DNA of 64,000 bases from [Flexibacter] sp. ATCC 35208 (GTDB lineage Bacteria; Bacteroidota; Bacteroidia; Chitinophagales; Chitinophagaceae). The notes beneath the pieces are model-generated. The model made no database searches. It was given only the letters and a program-made list of their open reading frames with translations, and was not told where the DNA came from. The stretch lies in contig NZ_MTKN01000017.1 of the NCBI RefSeq assembly GCF_001975825.1, forward strand, positions 1-64,000, given 5' to 3'. Of this stretch, positions 8,506 to 17,577 are shown piece after piece. Made by a program: the position numbers and the translations under genes. Each line of letters starts with the position of its first letter. The stretch's first letter is position 1.

Positions 8506-8546
8506 TTATCTCAGTAACAACTTATTAATATCATATATCGCATTAT

Positions 8547-9644
8547 ATGGAAACGCAATCAAATCAAGCGCCTAAGAAAAAGAACTCCACCTTCATCATC
8601 GTTTTGGCCGTGTTGGTAATAGGTGGTGGTGCATTTGGTATCACTAAATATATTCATGGTCAACACCACGAAGAAACAGATAACGCTCAGGTTGAAGCAA
8701 ATGTGAGCCCTGTTATCCCTCGTGTAACCGGTTATGTGAAAGAAGTACGTGTAAAAGATAACCAGAAAGTTAAGAAAGGCGACACCCTCGTTATCCTCGA
8801 TGACAGTGATCTGAAGATCAAACTGGCACAGGCTGAAGCCGCTCTGGCTGCAGCAGAAGCACAGGTATCTGTAGCTACTGCTAATACTACTGCTGCCCGT
8901 TCCAACATCGCTTCTTCTTCTGCTAACATCGGTGCTGTAGATGCACAGATCAAAGCTGCTGAAGTAAACGTATGGCGTGCAAACCAGGACTACGAACGTT
9001 ACAACAACCTGATCAAAGATCATTCTATCACTCAGCAACAATATGAGCAGGCACTGGCTACAAAGCAAACTGCTGAACGTCAGCTGAAAGTATTGCAGGA
9101 GCAGAAAGAAGTAGCTTCCCGCCAGACCAGCGCTGTTGGTTCCCAGGCAAATGCTACTGCTGAATCTATCAATGCTGCCAAAGCGATCATCAAAGAACGT
9201 CAGACAGAAATAGACAATGCAAAACTGCAACTGAGCTATACTATCATCCTCGCTCCTGAAGATGGTGAACTGTCAAAAATTTATGTACAGCCAGGTCAGC
9301 TGGTGCAGGCTGGTCAATCCCTGTTCAGCGTAGTATTATCCAACGATATATGGGTAGTTGCTAACTTCAAGGAAACTCAGCTGGATAAAATGAAACCAGG
9401 TCAGGAAGTAGAAGTACATGTAGACGCTTTTCCAGGTAAAACGCTGAAAGCGAAAGTAGCTTCCTTCTCTCCTGCTACCGGAGCTCGTTTCGCACTGTTG
9501 CCTCCAGATAACGCTTCTGGTAACTTCGTGAAAGTGGTGCAACGTCTGCCTGTAAAGATCGAATTCGAAAATGCATCTTCACAGCCAGAAGTTAAACAAC
9601 TCCGCCCAGGTATGAACGTGTTGGTGGATGTTCACCTCGACTAA
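8547..9644 (+). CDS. HlyD/EmrA-family membrane fusion protein
   Basis: 365 residues. One N-terminal transmembrane helix (~residues 14-33) anchors it in the inner membrane. Then comes half of a lipoyl-like domain (VIPRVTGYVKEVRVKDNQKV, KGDTLVILDDSDL), an Ala/Gln-rich coiled-coil hairpin (~residues 88-225), the second lipoyl half (ILAPEDGELSKIYVQPGQLV) and a beta-barrel domain. This is the periplasmic adaptor connecting the MFS pump to the TolC-like channel. It lies 41 bp after the TolC gene in the same operon. Confidence 0.93.
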   Translation: METQSNQAPKKKNSTFIIVLAVLVIGGGAFGITKYIHGQHHEETDNAQVEANVSPVIPRVTGYVKEVRVKDNQKVKKGDTLVILDDSDLKIKLAQAEAALAAAEAQVSVATANTTAARSNIASSSANIGAVDAQIKAAEVNVWRANQDYERYNNLIKDHSITQQQYEQALATKQTAERQLKVLQEQKEVASRQTSAVGSQANATAESINAAKAIIKERQTEIDNAKLQLSYTIILAPEDGELSKIYVQPGQLVQAGQSLFSVVLSNDIWVVANFKETQLDKMKPGQEVEVHVDAFPGKTLKAKVASFSPATGARFALLPPDNASGNFVKVVQRLPVKIEFENASSQPEVKQLRPGMNVLVDVHLD

Positions 9645-9663
9645 TTTTTCAATCGCCGGTGAT

Positions 9664-9742
9664 CAATTACGAATTACGGGAAAGGACTCACATTCGTACT
9701 TCAGACTGGATATAAATATCGCTTGGCTGTAATTCGTAATTG
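9664..9742. repeat. Inverted repeat between efflux genes
   Basis: CAATTACGAATTAC (9664-9677) and GTAATTCGTAATTG (9729-9742) are perfect 14-bp inverted repeats separated by 51 bp. The core AATTACGAATTACG recurs at 14686-14699. The element sits in the 137-bp gap between the HlyD and MFS genes and could be a small MITE or an mRNA-stabilising hairpin. Confidence 0.7.
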
Positions 9743-9781
9743 AACATCTGCGGATTGATCACTATAAAATAATTCAACATC

Positions 9782-11359
9782 ATGCAACAAGAGAATCTGG
9801 TAGAATATGGTGCCCGCAGGGTCATCATTACAATCACTGCCATTTTTTGCGCCTTGCTGGAGATCGTGGATACCACCATCGTGAACGTGGCCCTGAATGA
9901 CATGCGCGGAAATATGGGAGCTACCTTGAGTGAGATCGGTTGGGTGATCACAGCGTATGCGATTGGTAACGTAATCGTGGTTCCGATGACCAGCTGGTTG
10001 TCACAACAATTCGGTAGACGTAACTACTTTGCAGTTTCTATAATAATCTTTACCATTTCCTCCTTCCTTTGCGGTAACGCACACACATTGTGGGAACTGG
10101 TATTGTTCCGCTTTATACAAGGTTTAGGTGGTGGTGCACTGCTGGTAACTTCTCAAACGATTATCACTGAAAGCTACCCTCCTGAAAAACGTGGTATGGC
10201 ACAGGCCATCTATGGTTTGGGTGTGATCATCGGACCTACCCTCGGTCCTCCTTTGGGTGGTTATATCGTAGATAACTTCGCGTGGCCATATATCTTCTAC
10301 ATTAATATTCCAATCGGGGTGATTGCTACACTGCTTACACTGCAGTTCGTACGTAGTCCTAAATATGCAGAGAAGAAGTCAGCGAGTGAAATTGACTGGT
10401 GGGGTATTGGCTTCCTGGCAATGGCCGTTGGTTCGCTGCAATATGTATTGGAACGCGGACAGGAAGATGACTGGTTCAACGATACAACCATCCTCGTATT
10501 AGGTGTGGCTGCGGTATTAGGTTTCTTCTTCTTTATATGGAGAGAACTGGTATATAAAAATCCGATCGTAGAGTTAAGGGTATTGGCGAATCCAAACCTC
10601 CGGGTAGGTACATTACTATCCTTCCTGTTAGGTTTCGGTCTGTACGGATCTACTTTCATCATTCCACTGTATACGCAGGGACTGCTTGGATGGACCGCAA
10701 CTCAGTCAGGTATGCTCATGATACCGGCGGCATTGATGACCGCTGTTATGATGCCACTGATTGGTAAGCTGCTGGAAAAAGGGATACCTAATCAGTATCT
10801 GGTAGCCGCAGGTATGGTGCTGTTCTTTGTATATAGCTTCTGGGGATACAAAATCATAACTCCCGATACAGGTAAAGATGATTTCTTCTGGATGCTGATC
10901 GTACGTGGTATTGGTATGGGTATGCTGTTTATCCCGATCACAGCACTGTCTCTTTCTACCCTGAAAGGACAACAGATTGGTCAGGGTGCTGCATTCACGG
11001 GTATGATGCGTCAGCTGGGAGGTTCCTTCGGGGTGGCACTGATTACGACCTTCGTGTCAAGACGTAATGAGCTGCACCGTATGGACCTGGTGAGCAAGCT
11101 GGATACCAACAATCCTGAAGTTATGAACAGAGTCCATTCCGCTGCAGCTTCCTGGGCAAGCAAGGGCATGGATACGAAATCAGCGTTGGGTAGTGCTTAT
11201 CAGGGACTTGAGTACAGCGTATTGAAACAGGCGACAGTAATGTCCTATATGGATGTGTTCCTGTATCTCGGCATCCTGTTCCTCGTCTGTGTACCATTCG
11301 TACTCATGGTGAAGAGCAACAAACAACAAGGTAAACTAGACGCAAGTGCAATGCACTAA
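9782..11359 (+). CDS. DHA2-family MFS drug efflux transporter (EmrB-like)
   Basis: 525 residues with about 14 hydrophobic segments, the DHA2 size and topology. Visible motifs: the acidic start of TM1 (ALLEIVDTTIVNVALNDM, typical of EmrB/QacA), WLSQQFGRRNYF (motif A) and GLGVIIGPTLGPPLGGYIVD (antiporter motif C). It exports hydrophobic compounds by proton antiport and works with the HlyD and TolC proteins encoded just upstream. Last gene of the operon; a strong terminator follows at 11413. Confidence 0.93.
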   Translation: MQQENLVEYGARRVIITITAIFCALLEIVDTTIVNVALNDMRGNMGATLSEIGWVITAYAIGNVIVVPMTSWLSQQFGRRNYFAVSIIIFTISSFLCGNAHTLWELVLFRFIQGLGGGALLVTSQTIITESYPPEKRGMAQAIYGLGVIIGPTLGPPLGGYIVDNFAWPYIFYINIPIGVIATLLTLQFVRSPKYAEKKSASEIDWWGIGFLAMAVGSLQYVLERGQEDDWFNDTTILVLGVAAVLGFFFFIWRELVYKNPIVELRVLANPNLRVGTLLSFLLGFGLYGSTFIIPLYTQGLLGWTATQSGMLMIPAALMTAVMMPLIGKLLEKGIPNQYLVAAGMVLFFVYSFWGYKIITPDTGKDDFFWMLIVRGIGMGMLFIPITALSLSTLKGQQIGQGAAFTGMMRQLGGSFGVALITTFVSRRNELHRMDLVSKLDTNNPEVMNRVHSAAASWASKGMDTKSALGSAYQGLEYSVLKQATVMSYMDVFLYLGILFLVCVPFVLMVKSNKQQGKLDASAMH

Positions 11360-11707
11360 AAGATATTAAAGATATGTTACTAACAGTGTAACAGTTGTAG
11401 GTTTAGGTAATGAGCCGGAGTATTCTTACTCCGGCTTTCTTATGTCCGTTGCCAATATATTATTTTCTATATGCATATGTGTACAATTTGCCAACAATAG
11501 TTATTCACATTTTCATTTTTTGCCACAAATGTGGAAAAAAATACTCGAAGATATACCTGGGTATAGTACCTTTATGCTACCTAATGCAGTGGCATTGGGT
11601 TTGCCCCAAATATTAGCATCGGAATTGTCATTGTTTAACAGCATCTGGACAGTATTGTAAAAAACCAAAAGGAAAAAGATCAAAACCGGATCCCAAAATT
11701 TACCTTT
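11360..11707. other. Intergenic region after the efflux operon
   Basis: Holds the operon terminator (11413-11441). The remainder, AT-rich, contains short overlapping open frames without credible starts or motifs, which I do not accept as genes. A weak promoter-like TACCTTTA sits directly before the start at 11708. Confidence 0.5.
11413..11441 (+). terminator. Intrinsic terminator of the efflux operon
   Basis: AGCCGGAGTA (11413-11422) pairs with TACTCCGGCT (11427-11436) around a TTCT loop, followed by TTCTT. Position 54 bp after the MFS stop. Confidence 0.85.
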
Positions 11708-11950
11708 ATGAAGAGAATTGCATTTGCGTTTGCTACCATAGGAACAGTATTCGCCGTATTAGCACAATATGCTATCACAAACGATTGGGCCTGGTTCCGG
11801 GTATTTCACACCCTGGGCTTTATAGGCTACATCTTCATCATTAGTGCGGCTGCATTCTTCTCTCTGATGTTCATACATCAGCTCTCAAGAGATGAAAAAG
11901 TAAGAATGCGCAACCGTAGTATGGATATAGATGGAAGCATCGATGTGTAA
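11708..11950 (+). CDS. Small two-helix membrane protein, unknown function
   Basis: 80 residues. Two hydrophobic segments (about residues 4-22 and 34-55) are separated by a short Trp-rich loop (NDWAWFRVFH), with a charged cytoplasmic tail (SRDEKVRMRNRSMDIDG). No family is recognised. It is followed 57 bp later by another small gene on the same strand, so the pair may share a transcript. Confidence 0.55.
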   Translation: MKRIAFAFATIGTVFAVLAQYAITNDWAWFRVFHTLGFIGYIFIISAAAFFSLMFIHQLSRDEKVRMRNRSMDIDGSIDV

Positions 11951-12007
11951 CCGGCCGCTGACCTTTGTTAACCGACGCCATTATTAAAAACACTGGGAAA
12001 TAGTCCG

Positions 12008-12256
12008 ATGGAGGATTTTAATTTTATTCTGAAATTTGAGTACAAAGGAAAACCGCACATCATCGAAGTGCGGCCATGGGTACAGACTTATAAGATTGCA
12101 TTTAAAGTTACCGTAGAAGAACACGAAGTCATATTTGAACAGGATGAAGAAGGTCGCTTGCGTGCTATCAGTGAGGTGCCCCACTCCTCCAAATCAGTAG
12201 ATCACGGACTCATTGCCTTTATTGCTGAAAAGATTGAAGAAGCGCTGGCTGGGTAA
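12008..12256 (+). CDS. Small hypothetical protein
   Basis: 82 residues, soluble, acidic, predicted alpha/beta. It has no signal peptide or transmembrane segment. Sequence features are unremarkable (FEYKGKPHIIEVRPWVQTYK, a closing amphipathic helix AEKIEEALAG). The coding look (no low complexity, sensible composition) supports a real gene. It converges on the Kef antiporter gene, leaving only 7 bp between stop codons, with no obvious terminator in the gap. Function unknown. Confidence 0.55.
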   Translation: MEDFNFILKFEYKGKPHIIEVRPWVQTYKIAFKVTVEEHEVIFEQDEEGRLRAISEVPHSSKSVDHGLIAFIAEKIEEALAG

Positions 12257-12263
12257 GGGTTCC

Positions 12264-14138
12264 TTACTCGTCCTGCCTTGCTTCATCTATCAGTGACTGT
12301 TCGTCCCATCCCAAACCAGACGGATTAAACCGGGTTGTTCTTTCGCCGGACATCAGTTTCTCCAACTCCTCAATACGTTCCTTCACAGTATTGATATACA
12401 GCTTTTTATCATCGCGTATAGCAGATAGCCCTTTCATGGCTTTTTCATCCTGCTTACGGAAGGTGCCTGCATTCCTGTATGCATGGTATGCCCTGATACC
12501 CAGCATCTGCAGGGCATCTGCTCCCATACGCAGGGAAGTATCCAGGGTTTCTCTGTAGATGTGTAGTACACCCAGGTCCATCAGCTCAAAAGTATCCGGT
12601 ATGTTCTCTGCCTTCACCAACATTTGCAGGTGAGGGAAGTGTTTTCTCACTACCCGTACTACTTCCAGCGTCTGCTCTACTGTATCCATCGCTACAATGA
12701 TCACTTTGGCCTCTGCAGCCCCTGCTGATTCCAGCATGTCTCTGCGGGCTGCATCGCCATAATATACCTTCACGCCCAGGTTGTGCAGGGCATCTACCCT
12801 GTCAGAATCCAGGTCGAGAATGGTAGCTTTCACTCCATTTACCCTGAGAAAACGGCCTACTATATTACCAAAACGGCCAAAGCCGGCAATGATGATCGGA
12901 TGTTTTTCCTGTATCTCATCAGCCTCCCGCGTGTTCGCAGGCTGCACACTGAACCGGGGTTGTATCAACCTTTCATAAGCCAGTAGCAGTAATGGTGTCA
13001 GCGCCATGCTGATCGCTACCACCGCCGTGAGTATACTCACAGTAGCCTGTGGCAGAATATTATTCTGGTTGGAAAATGATAACAATACAAAGGCAAATTC
13101 TCCAACCTGCGATAAAGCGATGGCAAACAACAGGTTTTGCTCAAATTTGACCTTGAAGATCTTGCCTAACCCTAACAGTATCAGGGACTTTAGTGCCATT
13201 AAGCCTATTACAAGCCCTAAAATCACCCAAGGCATACTCAGTATCAGCTTGAAGTCGATAGACGCGCCTACGGCCATAAAAAACAGTCCCAGCAGCAACC
13301 CCTTGAATGGTTCAATATCACTTTCCAGTTCATGACGATACTCACTATTCGCCAGTACTACGCCACCTAAGAAGGCACCCAGTGCCGGACTCAATCCCAC
13401 CAGCGACATGAGCACAGATATAGCCACTACCAGCAATAAAGAAAATGCTGTGAACAACTCTCTTACCCTTGTCGCAGCAATAATGCGCAATAAGGGTCTT
13501 AACAGGTACCGCCCTGCTACCACAATCACGACCACAGCTCCCAGTACCACCAGCGTTTGTCCCCATGCTGGTAAATTATCTCTTAATGATGACTCGCTAT
13601 GGCTGCCACCCTCTGAAGAGGTCCCTGCCAGCAGTGGAAAAACCGCCAGCATCGGAATAACTGCGATATCCTGGAACAGTAATACTGAAAATGCACTTTG
13701 ACCGGCAGCAGAAGACAACTGTCCTTTCTCCTTGAGACTTTGCAGCACAATCGCTGTGGAAGAAAGGGATAAGATCATGCCCAATGCCAGTGCAGCATTG
13801 AGTGGTTGTCCCAGCAACAAGGCTACACCCGCTACCGCTGCTGTAGTGATCAACACCTGCAATCCCCCCAGTCCCAATATCGGTGCCCGCAGGTTCCATA
13901 GCAAGGCAGGTTCTAATTCTATCCCGATCAGGAACAGCATCATCACCACGCCAAACTCTGCGAAGTGCATAAGATCCTGTCCTTCACTGCCAATAAAACC
14001 CATGAGGGAAGGTCCAATCACTACCCCTGCCAGCAGATAACCCAGTACAGAGCCCAGGCCCAGCTTTTTGGCAATGGGAATAAACACCACTGCCGCTGCC
14101 AGATAGATCATGGTTATAAAAAAGTATGAATGCTCCAT
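12264..14138 (-). CDS. Kef-type CPA2 monovalent cation:proton antiporter
   Basis: 624 residues: about 12 N-terminal transmembrane helices of the Na+/H+ exchanger fold (residues ~5-380), then a cytosolic RCK/TrkA-N domain with the nucleotide-binding GFGRFGNIVGRFLRVNG near residue 417 and acidic LDLDSDR. KefB/KefC proteins of this length exchange K+ for H+ to acidify the cytoplasm during electrophile stress. The gene directly upstream, 2 bp away, encodes the ancillary quinone reductase typical of Kef systems, which strengthens the call. Whether glutathione gates it here cannot be read. Confidence 0.9.
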   Translation of the reverse strand: MEHSYFFITMIYLAAAVVFIPIAKKLGLGSVLGYLLAGVVIGPSLMGFIGSEGQDLMHFAEFGVVMMLFLIGIELEPALLWNLRAPILGLGGLQVLITTAAVAGVALLLGQPLNAALALGMILSLSSTAIVLQSLKEKGQLSSAAGQSAFSVLLFQDIAVIPMLAVFPLLAGTSSEGGSHSESSLRDNLPAWGQTLVVLGAVVVIVVAGRYLLRPLLRIIAATRVRELFTAFSLLLVVAISVLMSLVGLSPALGAFLGGVVLANSEYRHELESDIEPFKGLLLGLFFMAVGASIDFKLILSMPWVILGLVIGLMALKSLILLGLGKIFKVKFEQNLLFAIALSQVGEFAFVLLSFSNQNNILPQATVSILTAVVAISMALTPLLLLAYERLIQPRFSVQPANTREADEIQEKHPIIIAGFGRFGNIVGRFLRVNGVKATILDLDSDRVDALHNLGVKVYYGDAARRDMLESAGAAEAKVIIVAMDTVEQTLEVVRVVRKHFPHLQMLVKAENIPDTFELMDLGVLHIYRETLDTSLRMGADALQMLGIRAYHAYRNAGTFRKQDEKAMKGLSAIRDDKKLYINTVKERIEELEKLMSGERTTRFNPSGLGWDEQSLIDEARQDE

Positions 14139-14140
14139 AG

Positions 14141-14674
14141 TTATCGGTCCCTTAAGTTTTCCAGAAATTGTTTGTAACTGATTGCCTGTTCACTGATGAC
14201 GGTGGCATCCATCTGGTGAGTGCCATACACCACGAATGGGTCCAGATACTGCATATTACAAAGTGTAGCTGTCTGTTTGAATGGCAACAGAAAATCGGTC
14301 AATGGATGTTGGTGCCATCCGTCTTTCTGATAGGCGGTCTCCATGGTCCCGGCTGAAATTACATTCGTAATGCGCTTGCCCCGGAGAGCCGTACCCGTAC
14401 GACCATAGGCCCAGCCATGCTCCAGCACGAGGTCCTGCCATTGCTTGATCATGGCGGGTGCACTGTACCAGTAAAAAGGATGTTGGAATAAAATAATATC
14501 GTGTTGCAGTAATAGCCCCTGCTCCTGTCTTACATCGATGTTGAGATCAGGATATGTTTCGTACAGATCATGCACAGTCACCCCCTGCATACCGCGGATA
14601 GTGGCCAGCAGCTGATGGTGGACCCTTGATTTTTCGAAGGCCGGGTGCGCGAATAGAATCAGAATTCTTGACAT
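14141..14674 (-). CDS. KefF/KefG-like NAD(P)H oxidoreductase
   Basis: 177 residues of flavodoxin-like fold. ILILFAHPAFEKSRVHHQLL is the FMN-phosphate loop, and HDIILFQHPFYWYSAPAMIK with LEHGWAYG matches the NQO1/MdaB/KefF family. Such proteins reduce quinones and are obligatory ancillary subunits of Kef K+ efflux systems. It lies 2 bp upstream of the antiporter gene and is surely co-transcribed with it. The identification is good at family level; stimulation of the antiporter is inferred from context. Confidence 0.88.
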   Translation of the reverse strand: MSRILILFAHPAFEKSRVHHQLLATIRGMQGVTVHDLYETYPDLNIDVRQEQGLLLQHDIILFQHPFYWYSAPAMIKQWQDLVLEHGWAYGRTGTALRGKRITNVISAGTMETAYQKDGWHQHPLTDFLLPFKQTATLCNMQYLDPFVVYGTHQMDATVISEQAISYKQFLENLRDR

Positions 14675-14690
14675 AGAAGATGGAAATTAC

Positions 14691-14740
14691 GAATTACGTT
14701 TTACAAATCAGGGAGATCGATGATTTGTAAAACATAATTC
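14691..14740. repeat. Inverted repeat between kef operon and CLC gene
   Basis: GAATTACGTTTTACAAATCA (14691-14710) and TGATTTGTAAAACATAATTC (14721-14740) are 20-bp inverted repeats with one mismatch and a 10-bp loop. The left end extends into AATTACGAATTACG, shared with the element at 9664-9742. It could act as a terminator for the CLC transcript (minus strand) or be a small mobile element. Confidence 0.65.
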
Positions 14741-14747
14741 ATAGAAT

Positions 14748-16604
14748 CTATATTTTATCGCCAGAATATTCCTGTAGTAATAACCTGTATTGATTCAGGA
14801 TATTTGATTTGGAGATAAATCCTACCAGTATATCATTATCTACTACCGGCAGGTTCCATTCTTTGACTTCATCAAACTTTGTAATTACATCTACCACATT
14901 GTCATGTAGGCCGATCAATGCTGGTGGTTGCTGCATCACTTCTTTCACAGTGACGGTGTCATAGATCAGCTGGTTGAACATAATCGGACGTATACGATCC
15001 AGTGTCACGACTCCATCCAGTTTACCTTCGGGAGAAACGACTGCGATCACATTCCGGGTGCTGCTTTTTACCAGCTCAATCAGCTGACGCAGACTGGCGT
15101 TCATATCTATTCGTTGAATTGTATTTTCTACGAGTTCTTCAGTATGGAGTAAGGAGAGGATATTCCGGTCATGTTCTTTTGTAAAGATCTTGCCTTCATC
15201 TACCAGTTGTTTGAGTTCCGGCGAGATAGGGGAAAACCATTTTGCCAGCAGGAAAGATGTAGATGAAACAATCATCAGTGGTATGAACAGGTCATACCCG
15301 GAGCTGGCTTCTGCAATCAGGAAGATGGCGGTAAGCGGGGCATACATCACACCACTCATTACACCAGCCATGCCTACGATTACAAGGTTGGTAACAGGAA
15401 CATCCTGAAATCCCAGCTGTGTACACAGCATAGCAAAGAAGAATCCCAATACACCACCTGCGAAAAGAGAGGGTGCAAAGTTACCACCATTGCCACCACT
15501 CTGAATGGTGATGGAGGAAGCAAATACTTTCAGTAAACAGGTACATCCCAGAAATGCCAGTAAAACCCAGTTTTTAGCTGGTATATACCGGAAGAAACTA
15601 TTCCGGATGATTTCATCAGCCTGTCCATTGGCCATCAGTTTGATACTTGAATATCCTTCTCCAAACAGTGGTGGCATCAGTACGCAAAGGATGGAAATGA
15701 TCACTCCTCCCAGTACGGCCTTTTGGAGGGCACTCCATTTAAGGCGATGGAAGAAGTGTTCTACTTTCTGTGAAATGACGATATAGTAACGTGCGTAAAA
15801 AGCACTTAATAATCCGAGTATAAGATAAAATGGAACGTTGTGATAATTGAATGCCTGCCTGGATTCAAAGTGAAATAGCACCTCCTCCTGTAAAATGATC
15901 TTTGACAAAAGACTACCACATATCGCCGCCAGTATCAAAGGCAGGAAATCTGAAAACACCACTCCCGTAAGCAAAATTTCAAAAGCAAACATCACCCCTG
16001 CAATCGGTGCATTAAAAGATGCTGCAATACCTGCAGTGGCACCGGCTGCCAGTAACAGTGTTCTTTCTTTATACCCCAGGTGGTAATTGCGTGCATAGTT
16101 GCTACCAATAGCGGCGCCTGTTACGGCAATAGGACTTTCCAGACCTGCGGAACCTCCCAAACCTACTGTCAGAGCACTTTGCAGGATCTGTGAATACATT
16201 TTAACCGGTGGAATCAGGCTGGAGTTTTGTGCAATCTCGTAAAGAATAAGCCCGACCCCTTTGCGGGACTGGCCCTTGAAAAATATGATAACGACGAGTG
16301 TAGTCAGTACAATACCAAGGAAAGGGAATATAGCGTAGAAAAAGACCTGTGTACTAAAGTGAACTTTGTAGGTAATAAAATAGTGGATATAGTGGACCAG
16401 GGTTTTTAAGATCACCCCTGCTAAACCAGCGACCAGGCCGACCAGAATACCTGAAAGTACAAGGAACTGGTTTCTGTTCATTTTGCTGTGCAGCCAGTGA
16501 ATGATGATCTCATAACTTCGGACCCTTCGCATACTGTACCGCTCAAAATCTCGCTTAAAGCGCAAAAACGAGTGAAACTTCTTTATGTTTTTAAATTGAC
16601 TCAT
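14748..16604 (-). CDS. CLC-family chloride channel/transporter with CBS domains
   Basis: 618 residues. The membrane part (~residues 40-440) carries CLC selectivity-filter motifs: GLGGSAGLESPIAVTGAAIG (GxExP with the gating glutamate) and GGNGGNFAPSLFAGG (GxFAP). The C-terminal ~150 residues form two CBS domains (around PPALIGLHDNVVDVITKFDE and DNDILVGFISKSN), which commonly bind adenine nucleotides. The gating glutamate suggests a Cl-/H+ exchanger, not a passive channel. It lies 9 bp after the transglutaminase-like gene on the same strand. Confidence 0.92.
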   Translation of the reverse strand: MSQFKNIKKFHSFLRFKRDFERYSMRRVRSYEIIIHWLHSKMNRNQFLVLSGILVGLVAGLAGVILKTLVHYIHYFITYKVHFSTQVFFYAIFPFLGIVLTTLVVIIFFKGQSRKGVGLILYEIAQNSSLIPPVKMYSQILQSALTVGLGGSAGLESPIAVTGAAIGSNYARNYHLGYKERTLLLAAGATAGIAASFNAPIAGVMFAFEILLTGVVFSDFLPLILAAICGSLLSKIILQEEVLFHFESRQAFNYHNVPFYLILGLLSAFYARYYIVISQKVEHFFHRLKWSALQKAVLGGVIISILCVLMPPLFGEGYSSIKLMANGQADEIIRNSFFRYIPAKNWVLLAFLGCTCLLKVFASSITIQSGGNGGNFAPSLFAGGVLGFFFAMLCTQLGFQDVPVTNLVIVGMAGVMSGVMYAPLTAIFLIAEASSGYDLFIPLMIVSSTSFLLAKWFSPISPELKQLVDEGKIFTKEHDRNILSLLHTEELVENTIQRIDMNASLRQLIELVKSSTRNVIAVVSPEGKLDGVVTLDRIRPIMFNQLIYDTVTVKEVMQQPPALIGLHDNVVDVITKFDEVKEWNLPVVDNDILVGFISKSNILNQYRLLLQEYSGDKI

Positions 16605-16613
16605 CGGTTTTTA

Positions 16614-17522
16614 TTAGATTTCAATCAACGCATATACCTTATCATTCAGATAAGGCCCACCAGGGTGGCGAGCAGAATAATCAAGGTTTATCCAGTATTC
16701 GCCTTTCATTTCGTGGTAGTGGACCTCCTTAATAGATGGATGAGGAAACAGTGTAATAATTGCCTGCTTCATGACTTCAAAATCTTCTTTATTGCCACAG
16801 TAGAGTTCAGGATAAGCATGTCCCTGAATCAGTACTATACGACAACGTGCTCCGATAGATTGCAGGCAGGATACCATCAATATACTATGGTCGTCACAGT
16901 CGCCGCCCATACCATTCTGGATAGTTTCCTGTGGCGTAGCAAAATATTCGTCACGACGGGTATCGGGTACCCAGCGGAAATTTTTATTGATGTATTTGAA
17001 CAGCGCCAGATAACGGGCTACTTTCCCATACTTTGGGAAATATTCATCAAAATCTTCTACAGAATGGTAAATGGAGAAATTACGTACCAGGGAATCTTTA
17101 TAGTTGACCTTGTCTCGAATACCACGCACTGTTTTATCTCTGTAGGTTTCTACGCGGTGGGGGTATAAACTGAGGATATCCAGTTGTTTATAGTTTTTTG
17201 CCCCCCAGTTGCCTTGTACCATCCCTTTATAATCATTCAACACATTGGTAAAGGTATAGTTATCAGCAAAATAATTGAAGGATAATATACCGACAACTAA
17301 TACAAATGCAGGAATGATAAGCGGTTTGAATACCCAGAGTAATAGACGGGTGAACAGGAATGAGGAGAGTACGGCCAACAGCATATCCAGGTGCCAGCCA
17401 TCCTCAACCAGCGGTGGTATATACCGGTTCAGATATGGTGCCAGCGGAAGGATTGTCAAGAGGCTCAGCAGGTTGAGCAGAAATTGCTGAAAAGCAGAAT
17501 ATTTACTTTCATCTATGGCCAT
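16614..17522 (-). CDS. Membrane protein with transglutaminase-like domain
   Basis: About 302 residues from ATG at 17522 (a TTG 12 bp upstream is less likely). Two or three N-terminal hydrophobic segments (residues ~15-90) anchor it. The C-terminal domain has the papain-like triad layout of transglutaminase-like proteins: GGDCDDHSILMVSCLQSIGA (Cys), GHAYPELYCG (His) and NLDYSARHPGG (Asp). Such domains act as peptidases or amidases, or are inactive scaffolds. It is probably co-transcribed with the CLC gene; no functional link is known to me. Confidence 0.75.
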   Translation of the reverse strand: MAIDESKYSAFQQFLLNLLSLLTILPLAPYLNRYIPPLVEDGWHLDMLLAVLSSFLFTRLLLWVFKPLIIPAFVLVVGILSFNYFADNYTFTNVLNDYKGMVQGNWGAKNYKQLDILSLYPHRVETYRDKTVRGIRDKVNYKDSLVRNFSIYHSVEDFDEYFPKYGKVARYLALFKYINKNFRWVPDTRRDEYFATPQETIQNGMGGDCDDHSILMVSCLQSIGARCRIVLIQGHAYPELYCGNKEDFEVMKQAIITLFPHPSIKEVHYHEMKGEYWINLDYSARHPGGPYLNDKVYALIEI

Positions 17523-17577
17523 TACGGAATGCAATAACGCAAAATTATGCCAGATAATGAAAAGCAGAATTGAATGT

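Noticed and set aside
11410-11660. Two overlapping 68-72-codon frames after the efflux operon
   Set aside because: They begin inside or next to the terminator, overlap each other, and show no coding character.
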